From Diospyros lotus (Eukaryota; Streptophyta; Magnoliopsida; Ericales; Ebenaceae), in assembly GCF_014633365.1 (NCBI RefSeq), contig NC_068350.1, positions 38,493,119-38,557,118 on the forward strand: DNA of 64,000 nt, in the 5' to 3' direction. The translations under genes and the position numbers were made by a program. Positions within the stretch are counted from its first letter, which is position 1. Each line of letters starts with the position of its first letter. Of this stretch, positions 54,561-64,000 are shown one piece after another. The notes under the pieces were generated by a model. That model was given only the letters and a program-made list of their open reading frames with translations, had not been told where the DNA came from and made no database searches.

Positions 54561-55637
54561 ACAATTATTTGCTAGGTGACCCTTCTGTCCACATCGAAAG
54601 CACTTCACTTCTATGTTAGCCATTGCCTTATCCTAACTACGAGGACATTCTCTTCGCATGTGCCCTGCTTATCCTCACAAATAGCAAACTCCACTACCGA
54701 AGCGACAGGGTTCCTTATGTCTTTTGCCACAATTACCATATAGCGGAACTTTTACCATCCCACTTGATGGACGTGTTTCTCACTTTCTCTTCTTATTACC
54801 CGTTCCTTTATACATCCCTTGTCCATTTCCTAGTTCAGTCTTATCTCGTTCAATGGCGTAAGCTCTCTGTACCACAATCGAGTAATCCAAAATCCTTGCT
54901 CCAGCTAATGCATGTCGAATGTCAGCTCGTAGACCTCTCTGGAATTTTGCATCTTTCTTCGCTTCAATTGACACCAATTCTGGAGCAAATCTGGCTAAGA
55001 AAATGAACTCAGTCCCATACTGAGCCACTGACTTGCTTCCTTGCACTAGCTTAATAAACTCGTATGTCTTCTACTCTCAAATCCAGTCAGGGAAAAATTT
55101 CCCATTAAATGCATCTTGAAATTCGGCCTAATAGGGTTCCCTACCTATGAAGCTTTGACGAGCGGTCTCCCATCATCTTTCAGCATCCCCTCTCAAAAGG
55201 AAGGTGGCAAATTGCACCCGTTGTGCATCGCTACACCCCATGGTCCGAAGGTGCTTCTCTATGGATAACATCCAATTTTTTGCTGCCAAGATATCTATAC
55301 CTTCATAGAATTCAGGAGGTTGAAGCGCCATAAAATTCTTCAGTAGTTGGCCTCCCGCATTGCTCTCCATCCCTTGAACCTCTGAATTGGAGACTTGACC
55401 ACGATTATTCTCGACCTCTTGCCGTACTTGTTCTTGCCCCTGATCATTTCTCACTTGATTGACAGCAAGCATCTCAATCGTCCTTCGTATCCCTGCTAAA
55501 GCTTCATGCACCTCATCCATCTCTTGTCGCAGCCCTCCATTAGACTCCCTTGAAGTATCAGACATGGGTGCAAGTGTGAGTGCAAGTTGGCCACGGCCTA
55601 GGCTTCGGGTTGGTGGCCTTCCTCGATGAGCACTCAT
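54561..55637 (-). pseudogene. Gypsy gag, disrupted, with one zinc knuckle
   Basis: The capsid precursor starts at an ATG (55635-55637; MSAHRGRPPTRSLGRG). The first open part to 55173 includes FMALQPPEFYEGIDILAAKNW and MLSIEKHLRTMGCSDAQRV, typical of plant Gypsy gag. Stops interrupt at about 55172-55047. A second open part (54780-55046) has VAQYGTEFIFLARFAPELV. A CCHC zinc knuckle CFRCGQKGHLANNC is encoded at 54561-54602; it binds genomic RNA in active elements. The reading frame to the protease is not continuous. Confidence 0.88.
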
Positions 55638-55756
55638 TTTTCTACACAACTAACATTTTTAGAGTCTAATTCATACTTAGTCACACCTTTATTTGCTAAA
55701 AATACCCTTAACTCTACCCAACATTCCTACGTGTACAGAGACTCATCTCAAACCCG

Positions 55757-55768
55757 GCTCTGATACCA
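55757..55768 (-). other. Gypsy primer-binding site (initiator tRNA-Met)
   Basis: Minus-strand TGGTATCAGAGC, the standard sequence complementary to the 3' end of plant initiator tRNA-Met, lies 5 bp inside the 5' LTR. It fixes the orientation of the element. Confidence 0.95.
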
Positions 55769-55773
55769 CCAAT

Positions 55774-57799
55774 TGTAGGTGCCCTTAACCAAGGACCCAT
55801 AACAAGATAACATAAATGTTAAATCTCATTAAAAACCTTACACATCCTCCTTGACAACGGAAGCCACACTCATACATTCTTACTCATAGATAAACACAAT
55901 AGTGTTCACATGCTCGCATAAACAAGAGCAACTTAATATTACACACCAGATCAGGGTCCATAAACCCACCATATCCCCTCAGGGTACAATCTAAAACATA
56001 AACAAGCATAATTTAATATTACACAACACAACACCCTCATGGATCTTTGAATGAGACGGCTCTATACACATGGCTACCCCATGGATCATGACTCACTTGG
56101 CTTGCCCTCTACTTTAGCCTTACCCTTACTTGGAATGATGTAAGCAAACATGAGCCACAAGGCCCAGCAAGTATAACTGGAAGAAAGCGAGCATAAGAGT
56201 CATGGTATCAAGAAGCAAAAGAGACATGAATGCCATTTAAGGTACTTTCATATGATAAAATGATGATACATGTATTTATGCTCATATGCAGTACTTTTTA
56301 GAAATATAAACATGGGATCGAAGTCCGAAACCTTGGGACTAAAGTCCATAACATAAACTTGGGACTGAAGTCCGACTTTGAGCTCAACACTTTCTCTGCA
56401 GATATATCCTGCGGACTCGTCTGTTGCACGCATCTTGAGGCCTTTACATATTTTTAAAAACCATTTTCATGCATATGCTTCATGCACTATCATAACATGC
56501 GTATTCACAATAACTTATCATAAATAACTGACATGCAATTAATGAAGTAATAGGGCAACATTCATGCAAGACAACATCAAACCTTTGCATGTCCACAATA
56601 AAGCATCATTCCTAAGAAAAGATAGGGTGATACAAAACCCTATTTGAGACTCAATAAGTATAAATGTAAATCGTGGGATAATTTACTAGCAAAGGGAAAT
56701 AACTTGTAAAATAGGACATAACTTGCAATTTTTGAAAATTAAGAAGTAGGATTTTGCAATAACAAGAGATAAATATGGAACTTGCAATTTAAAACATAAA
56801 CTTGAGGAAAGATGAATTTAACTTGTAAAACAGCAGAAGAATTTGCAAAATAGTAATAGGAACTTGCCTTGGGTATTCTTCTTTAATTTCTACTGTGAAT
56901 CAAGGTTGCTTATGACACAGCCCAAACTTACACGGCAAGAATTTCCCTTAATTTCACCAAAATTCTCCCTAATTTGCCTAAAACCTTCCCCAAAAATCTC
57001 CCTAATTTCTCACAAAATTCCCCATTTCTCTTAAGCATTAATGGCCTATTTATAGGCCAAGGGGAAGGGACAATTTAGGGGTTACGTGGGGTAAAGGGAA
57101 TAAAAAAAATATGGTGGAAAAAGCATGTTTGGACACTTGGCAAGGGGCTGGACAAATGGCTTAACAATTTGGACAAGTGGTAGTGGCTGGAAGCCACTTG
57201 GCAGTAGCTAGCAGCTGTTAGCGCAGTAGGGCCACGCAGGGGTCTTGTGTGGCGCGCATAGGCGTGCGGCCGAGGGCGCCTGGCTCCGTGCACATGCGAT
57301 CGCGAGCGCCTGCGTGGGCATGGGCCCCCCTACGGGGCCGCGCGTGGGTGCTTAAGCGCGTTTGCTGATTCTTTTTTTTTTGGATAAAAAGAACAACTTT
57401 AATTGCTCGGCCGCGGGTTTGAACCCACGACCTCTCCCTCTTCCTTGGGACTTCCAACCATCTTGCCTACAGCACTCCTCGGATAAAAATCCTTGTCATT
57501 TATTTTTAAGGTGGCATCCAGTTTTCAAAAATTATCCTTTAACTCAATAACTTTCAAAAATTAATCCCAATTAATTTATTTTATTCTTTCCAGAAATACT
57601 TTCAAATCCAAATAATTAATTATCTATTTCTTCAAAATAACATGAACTATTATTTTTTTTCCTTAAATCCCCAAATATTCCATAACGACCTCAATAATTT
57701 CGAATAATTACCAAAACCCTCTTGATAAATTTTAATTTTTCTCCAATTAATTTTTCACACCCCAATTCACATTAATTCATAAATAAACGGGTCGTTACA
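55774..57799 (-). repeat. Gypsy 5' LTR (2.03 kb), intact
   Basis: Runs from TGTAGGTGCCC (55774) to GGGTCGTTACA (ending 57799), the same ends as the other LTR. On the minus strand a TATAAATAG box (57046-57054) marks the promoter, followed by C-rich untranslated sequence. A GC-rich segment at 57220-57360 matches the corresponding part of the 3' LTR (45880-45990), with several small insertions or deletions between them. Confidence 0.93.
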
Positions 57800-57804
57800 T
57801 AAAA

Positions 57805-58181
57805 TATGCGGAAGATAGGGTTTGTCATTAGATATAACTAACCATTGAATGTATTAAATCGACAAAAAATCAGCTGCTTAATTACTCATTTATTATATTA
57901 ATTTTGACTACATCTCTTACAATATTAAGTAAATACTATCTCAGGTTTAACAGTATCCATTAAGTTCCTAGATTTTTGGAGAACGAAAACCTTGTTATCA
58001 GTTATAGTAAGAAAGGTAATAAGGAATCATCCAATTCAATATTTTGAAAACTTAATTGAAGTATCCAATCAAAAAGGGAAAGATCCAAAGGTTAACAGTC
58101 ATGACGAGTTCAAACGTGGATAAAATTTTACAAGGAACTATTTGAAAGAGTTTTCAATTTAATTAGTTTTGGTTTTCATTT
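57805..58181. other. Short AT-rich stretch between two LTR insertions
   Basis: Nothing recognisable; it is the right flank of the Gypsy insertion. Confidence 0.5.
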
Positions 58182-61123
58182 TTTTATGTAACGACCCATT
58201 GGTGGGTCTAGGAGTTATTAATATTTTATTTATGAGTATTGAAAATTTTGTCCTATTAGAATAAAATGTGGAAAAATATTTTTATGTGGCAAATTTATAT
58301 AATAAAAATTTGTGGATAAATTATAAGTGGTATTATTATATGTGGGTAGCTAAAATAAGTCCATCTCTAATGAATTGGGGTTTTGAAATTGGGTTAAACC
58401 CAAGTGTGAAATTTTGCATATCTATTGAAATGAGGTTGTAAACCCCATTGGGCCTAAGGTTAGGTTGGGCCATTTGAGTTGGGGTAATGAAATGGGATTT
58501 GGGCCCATGTGCATGAAATGGTATATTTTATTTAATCAAAAAAATAGAAATGGTTTATGAAATGTCTAAAGTGGGTTTATTTATTATATGTGTGTAAGAA
58601 AAAGAAAAGGGTAAAATGGTAATTGACGTAATGGATTGAATAAAGAAAAAAGAAAAGAAATAAGAAAATGTAAAATGTTCATAAGGGGCATGAGATATTT
58701 GTGTGTGTGTGTTTTAGGAGAAGGGTAATATGGTAAAAGCAAAGGGGAGAGTGGTTGGTAGACCATTCTCTCCCCCTTACCTCTCCATGCCTTGTCTAAT
58801 TCTTATCATTCTTCATTCTCAATCTCTTCTTCTCGTTGCTATCCTTTTCTCCTTCTTCTTCTCCTTCTCTTTCTTTCTTATTCTTTATTATGGATGTCCA
58901 CTGAAGTTTCAAGTGGGGAGATCTCAGCTGACTGCTCTTCTTTTCTTTGGGATTCCATTATCAAGGCAAGTTCTCTTGCACTCATATTTTTTAAATGGTT
59001 GTGCAAGCTTTCTTTTTCGGTGTAGCAATGAAATGCTTCATGGTTCTTCTCTCCCTCAATCTTTAAAAGTATGTTGGTATCGGTTGTATATTTTCATCAT
59101 TTTTCCTTTGATTTGTATGTCATGTCAAAGCCTTTGTTGGGTCTTGTTAATGGTTTCGTTGGGGCTTGATTATCCCTTATTTTTCTTTCATGGAATGGCA
59201 TTGTGGGTTAGGAAGCTAGAATGAGAGTTTTGGAGTGATTGGTGTTCATTTTGAGTGTTTTTGGTAGATTTTTGGCCTTTTTTCTTCGTTCTTAGCCAAG
59301 TTGACTCATCTAGGAGGTCAAGTCGACTTGGGCCGAGTCAACTCGGTCGCAACTTGACTAAACTGCGCGTGCTTCGCTGTTTTGACCATAACTTTTGATG
59401 TAGAACTCGAAATTGTGATCCATTTGAAGCGTCATAAACTAGACTTTGAGGGATTCGATTTGATATACAATATCATATATTTTGGTTATTATTTCAATTG
59501 GTTAAGACTTTTCTTAATCCAAATCAAATAAGATTGTTAAAGTAAATTATTTTTAAATGCTTCTTTTGATATCCCTCAATCCTCTAAAATGATAAGATGT
59601 GATTGAAGACATATATATGTATATACGAGAGTTTATGAGATAAAAATGTAATCGAGTTGCATGAGGAAGCATGATGATAATCATTTGGGAAGTTAATAAG
59701 AAATGTTCTTGGTTGGCATGTCCATGGTAACTCATGTGTGATGTATGACTACCATTATATGAATAATTTTCCTTAATTGATGTGGTGAAACCTAATCAAT
59801 GTAAATTGTGTGGAAGAGCCAAGAGCTTTAATGGGCAAATATTGAGGATATGTGATCGTCACTTGTCATAGTATTGTTGTGGATGCATTGCATTTTATCT
59901 TGCTTTATGATGATAGGTCATGCTTTGCATGTGATGGGTGCATTAAGCATGGCATGGTAATTATGCATATAGTCATGGGTATACACTATGTGTAAAGGGC
60001 TTGCATGTACTATGGTGGTCACTCGTGATGTGGCATGTACTTAAATTCACATATGCATGCTTGATGTTATAATTTGCGCCACTATTATTATTTTGGCACG
60101 GTAACTAAGTCTGCGTGTGTGGAAGATGGTACCTTATGAGAGCCTGATACAGATGAGGTGGCCATAAACTCGATAGGCGTTTCTCGAGCTAGGAGTGACT
60201 ATTGGAATTTTGGTATTTGTGTGTATATATATTTATACATCTGCATGGATGACTGGCTATTTGAGATGTTGTGATGCATGGGAAAGTCATCCCTTTGTAA
60301 ATTGAGGCATAAGCTATGCAATGATTCTTTAAAGGCATGGCATTTAATTGAATGAAGAGTATCCTTCATAATGTATGCATGTATGCATGGTAGTGGCAGC
60401 CTTGGGGGCTACTTGGGTTTCTCTGTTATGGTTCATGTGCATGATGATGGAAATAACACATGACATGTATGATGTCAATGGCATGGGAAAAAGAGAGTCT
60501 GGTACTCATGTGAAATGCATGTATTGATGCATATGGTTAAAGGAACCTTGTATGCTAATTGTTGTGCATGTGCATGTATACCTTATGAAAATTTAAAATG
60601 GGTTTTGTTAAAATATATAGAAATGGTTTTCTCTGAGGAGGTTGTTGTCACGTGTCGAAGGCAAGAACTCAATTGAGATTTAATAGTCTGGTAGTGAATT
60701 TCCCTTGGCTCTTTGTTATTCATGCCTTCGTATATTGATCTTGTCGTAATTTTCCTTTGCTATATACTTGTTGAGCCTTATGGCCCACCCTTGCTTTTTT
60801 GTCATACCAGGTAAGTGGAAGATAGATATTTGGGGCGAGTTCTGCTTAGATGTGTACAGAGATGTCCCGACTTCAAAGATCTATGGGTGTAATTTGGAGA
60901 GCTTCAATAGAGGGCTTTATTTTGTATCTATAGCATTGGAGCCTTTCATTTTGATAGTGTATGAGTGGTAAGCCCTAGATAAATGATGTAATATTTATTA
61001 TGGCTCCTTTTGATAGTGAGCAAAATTTTTTATTGATGTCTTGTATCTGTATCCATCTTGTATGGACCTTCTCATGGATTTCCTATGCTAGTGGGTAATT
61101 CGGAAGCGGGCCCTGACATATTA
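58182..61123 (+). mobile_element. Probable solo LTR (2.93 kb)
   Basis: The unit (58187-61118) begins TGTAACGACCC, nearly the same as the sense start of the neighbouring Gypsy LTR (TGTAACGACCCG), and ends GCGGGCCCTGACA. The flanks are TTTTA and TATTA, a 5-bp duplication with one mismatch. The interior is non-coding, rich in ATGCATG/GCATGG motifs, and includes a TGGCACGGTAACTAAG stretch near 60093 that recalls the TGGCACCGCTACTTTACC stretch in the nested LTR near 48388. The 164-codon frame at 58730-59224 is hydrophobic low-complexity sequence. The boundaries are less secure than for the other LTRs. Confidence 0.5.
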
Positions 61124-62829
61124 TGTTCGACTTTATTTTTGTGTTAAAAAATAAAGACCTAGCATGGTTTTTTTATTTTTAATTTTTGGACAAAGAACTT
61201 AATGTGTCGTGAGCCAACTATGATTTGTTTTCGATTATATATATAGATATATAATTTCTTTATTCATCCTTTCAGTCATCGACACCACCTCTATTATGTC
61301 CTAGGCAATCCGTCCAATGACTTAAGTCGTCTATGATGATATAGTGATAAATACAAAAAAGAAATTTGTGAAAACACCATTTTGTTTTAAATTCTTTTAA
61401 AAATTTAAAACAAAAATAGTAACCAAATGCAATTTTTTGTTTTTGAGTTCAAAATGACGAAAATGGAATTAAAAATTTAAGACAAATGAGCACCAAAAGG
61501 ATGGGAAGTTTTCATCAAATATTTGAGAATTGAGAAATGTTGGAGGGAATAAACACTTGAATCCATAAAGTTACAACAAAAGCTTGTGAGCATCGCATGC
61601 GTGAGAGAAAAAACCCTCTATATCCTTAGTCTTCCTTGACCTATTGATCTTATAGTTAATATATTAAATATATTTAGATTAAATATATCATAAGTATTAT
61701 AATTAAGTAATTAACTTTATATATTACTAAACGTAAAATATATTTAATCTATTATATATATCTTCACCGTTTATAGTATATATAATCATATTCAGATTTG
61801 GGTTTTAGTAATCATATTCATGTTTAATATTAAACTCAATTAAATGGATTGAATTTAAATTTGCACTCGGTCTATCGACAGGCATAAGGTAGGCAAACTG
61901 CCTCTGGAATTGTGCACTTCTAAATTTAAGCTTGGTTTTATATTTCTATAATCTAAATGTGACATTTTCTCGTTAATTAATTGTGAAGAAAGAGTAAAAT
62001 AAAATAATTAAATAAAAATTTTGCTAAATAGTTTAAATTTTTGTATAAGTAAGAAATTGGGTCAATTTAATATTTCAACTTTTGAAAACTTGGTCAATGA
62101 CAGGCTGGGTTGCATGAAAATGAAAGTGGGAAACAAATATAATACAAAAAGGAAACTCAGAAACATTTTTTTTAAAAAAGTGGGAAATAGAAACGTATAA
62201 ATAAAAAATATATGATTTTTTGTAAATAAAATTTTTAATATAGAAAATTATAAAAAATAATTATTCAATCAAATATAAACATAAATTCTATCATCTATTT
62301 AAGTAAACATAAACACAAGTTTCTTATAATTCTAATGTGGTCATTGGGACAACAGAAATACAATTGCTTCTAGCTCTGGCATGGTTGAGAAATAGAAATA
62401 CATTTTCAATATGTTTTCAATATTGCAAAATGACTTAGAAAAGTTTCCAAAACTATAAAAATAGCTCGAAAACATTTTTTTGTTTTGTTTTTCTTGACAT
62501 TTTAAGATAAGAAACGTTTGAAGAACATTGAAACGATATTGTTTCAGTGTTTTCAAGTAGTACTAGAGATGACATGTATTAAGTTGGGATAATCTTAAAA
62601 ATTTGAATACTAAACTAGATATAGGCGTATGGTATAAGGACTAAATTGGCCTTTTGTACGGATGTGATTATTATTATTTAATTCAATTTAAATATGAAAA
62701 AAGAAAAGGAGAAGATGCGCCTTATCCCGCTTGACCTCTCCAATGCCAGTTTCCATCGCCATTGTTGTATTTGAAAGCCTTAGTTGAAAATAAGAATGTG
62801 AAAGAGATAACAATTTGTGCTTAAAAAAC
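61124..62829. other. AT-rich intergenic DNA, no gene seen
   Basis: No gene is supported. The part around 62180-62300 resembles 28060-28185 and is a copy of an AT-rich dispersed repeat. Confidence 0.5.
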
Positions 62830-63306
62830 TAAGGTGGCGTTTTCTTTACTTTTCAATTTTTAGTTTTGAGTTTTGAATTTATTTTTAGTTTTTTGTTTTG
62901 ATAGTATATTTTTAGAAAATTGAAAACATGTTCTCTTTATCATTTTAAAAAACTAATTCTTAAAATAGAAAATTAGAAAACGTGTTCTTTTTGAAATTTT
63001 GAAAATAATTTTTAATAATATTTTATTCAGTAAATTTGATTATTCAGTAAATTAAAAATATTTAATGTTAATATATTATTAAAAAAATATATACATTTTA
63101 AAGTTAATGAATTTTGTAATATTGTTTCCCATTACAATAATAAAATATGAATAATTAAATGTTTTTTGAATTTTGAGTTTTCTTTACAATTTTTTTTTTG
63201 CTTTCAAAAATGTATTTTTAAAAACAGTAAAAAGAACTCGTTTTCATTATTTTAAAAAATTGAAAACTAAAAATGATTTGAAAACAATAAAGAGAACACA
63301 ATCTAA
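62830..63306. mobile_element. Tourist-like MITE, copy B (inverted relative to copy A)
   Basis: The element (62833-63303, 471 bp) is flanked by TAA on both sides (62830-62832 and 63304-63306). Its ends, GGTGGCGTTTTCTTT and AAAGAGAACACAATC, are imperfect inverted repeats. Read on the minus strand it follows copy A closely (TTGTTTTCAAATCATTTTTAG against CTGTTTTCAAGTCATTTTTAG). It is non-coding. Confidence 0.8.
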
Positions 63307-63513
63307 GCTTTGTATTTGAAAATTTGCTATTTTAAAATTTTAAAATGCTTAGTTATTTGTTATATTAGATATTAGAATAAATTTAAAGTTTAAATAATAT
63401 GATTAAATTTACATTTTAAAATTTTAATACATTTTAAAATTTTGCTAAATAGGAATTTCATGAAACAAAAAATCGTAAAGGTATCCACATTTTTGTGTTA
63501 GGGCATACCATGA

Positions 63514-64000
63514 GTACACTACAAGAAAAAGGGGTATTGTCGGTGAACTTTTCCCGATGGTTTAAACAACTGTCGGGAATACACCAAAATCTCCGGCAGT
63601 TTTAACAATCGCCGGGTATACATCCACATCCCCGGCGGTTTTGACAACCGCCTGGTATACACTCACATCCCCGGCGGTTTGGACAAATGCCGAATATGGA
63701 AAAGACATCCCCGACGGTTTTTATAAATCGCTGGTGATGTTTGCCCATCCCCGGCGGTTTTTAAAACCGCCGGGGATACGATTTAATATATCCCCGTGAA
63801 AATTCCCCTTCTCTCTCGTGCCCCCGCCCAAATCTTCCTCTCATCCCCCTCTCTTCCAAAATCCCCCCCTGCAAACCCTAGAACCCTCTCTCGCTCGGGC
63901 CTCGTTGTGTCTATCTAGCTCGCTCACTCGCCCTCGCTCTCGCCGCTAAGTCACTGCCTCCCTCGCCCTCGCTCTCGGTCTCTCACTCTCGATCGCTCTT
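63514..64000 (+). mobile_element. End of a CACTA (En/Spm) transposon, running off the window
   Basis: CACTACAAGAAAAA at 63517 is the standard terminal inverted repeat of plant CACTA elements. The three bases before it (GTA) would be the target duplication, but the other end lies outside the window. A subterminal array follows (63540-63785). From about 63790 the sequence changes to CT- and C-rich DNA with AAACCCTAGAACCCTCTCTCGC, which looks like the 5' UTR of a plant gene, either that of the element or of a captured host gene. No coding frame is visible before the edge. Confidence 0.85.
63540..63785. repeat. CACTA subterminal repeat array
   Basis: The motif (C)CCCGGCGGTTTTNACAA-CCGCC recurs about seven times at 37-40 bp spacing, in variants such as TCCCCGGCGGTTTTGACAACC and TCCCCGACGGTTTTTATAAATC. 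Most units are partly self-complementary (GGCGGT...ACCGCC), and the last is a near-perfect hairpin (CCCCGGCGGTTTTTAAAACC, then GCCGGGG). Subterminal repeats of this kind bind the CACTA transposase. Confidence 0.85.

Larger units (their letters stand above)
44438..57804 (-). mobile_element. Gypsy chromovirus, full length but defective, with two nested LTRs
   Basis: A complete LTR retrotransposon insertion (44443-57799, 13.36 kb) flanked by TAAAA on both sides (44438-44442 and 57800-57804). Sense is the minus strand: 5' LTR at 55774-57799, primer-binding site for initiator tRNA-Met, gag, protease, reverse transcriptase, RNase H, integrase with chromodomain, 3' LTR at 44443-49139. Domain order PR-RT-RH-INT and the C-terminal chromodomain place it among the Gypsy chromoviruses. 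About 4.5 kb of its length is younger inserted DNA (46240-48938 in the 3' LTR and 49465-51256 within pol). The two LTRs differ at a few percent of positions by eye, and the coding region has many stops, so it is an old, inactive copy. Confidence 0.93.

Noticed and set aside
44438..57804. Integrated pararetrovirus as an explanation for the minus-strand reverse transcriptase
   Set aside because: The element has two LTRs, a target duplication, an integrase and a chromodomain, which identify it as a Gypsy retrotransposon.
58730..59224. 164-codon hydrophobic frame that could be a membrane protein
   Set aside because: Low-complexity TTC/CTT-rich sequence within a probable solo LTR, with no recognisable family.

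Overview
The window is plant nuclear DNA, most likely from a eudicot. It is strongly AT-rich, its genes have GT-AG introns, and the host proteins belong to plant families (a bHLH factor, a GH28 pectinase, a DYW-type PPR protein and a plant complex I subunit). Most of the non-genic DNA is transposable elements. Exon joins, repeat boundaries and target-site duplications (TSDs) were read by eye; no database search was possible.

Host genes. Four genes are supported, all on the + strand. (1) A seven-exon bHLH transcription factor (7967-13787, 357 aa, bHLH48/60-like). (2) A three-exon secreted GH28 polygalacturonase-like protein (15326-18751, 468 aa). (3) A two-exon DYW-class PPR protein resembling Arabidopsis At3g13770 (24421-26931, 633 aa). 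(4) An apparently uninterrupted gene for the ESSS (NDUFB11-type) subunit of mitochondrial complex I (29054-29419, 121 aa). The two organelle-directed genes both have clustered TGGGCY (site II) motifs upstream. There is no operon-like or pathway grouping.

Left part (1-31 kb). Around the genes lie SINE-like retroposons, some with clear TSDs (2.2, 4.2 and 11.2 kb), several diverged hAT-type repeats, and one bounded hAT-like element with a GC-rich interior (19.97-20.84 kb). An AT-rich Helitron (21.13-23.90 kb) has a 3' hairpin and CTAG end and carries a decayed RPA70/DUF223 OB-fold gene. A 190-bp tandem array fills the last intron of the polygalacturonase gene and runs into its splice acceptor.

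Right part (31-64 kb). This is a transposon field with readable boundaries: a Harbinger-type element with a SINE inside (31.2-33.0 kb), a 5'-truncated LINE with a 21-bp TSD (33.3-34.4 kb), a small solo LTR with TSD CACTA (35.1-35.5 kb), two Tourist-like MITEs of one family in opposite orientation (40.7 and 62.8 kb), and a Mutator-like element with a perfect 9-bp TSD (41.9-43.8 kb). The largest is a 13.4-kb Gypsy chromovirus on the minus strand (44.4-57.8 kb, TSD TAAAA), itself hit by two other LTR insertions. A further probable solo LTR lies at 58.2-61.1 kb, and the end of a CACTA transposon runs off the right edge. The Gypsy element is dead: it has many stops, a frameshift in integrase and an altered reverse transcriptase active site.

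I found no wholly new biological system. The most unusual items are the splice-site-derived intron array, the Helitron with its RPA relic, the palindromic tandem repeats inside the Mutator-like element, and the precise nesting history of the Gypsy element.
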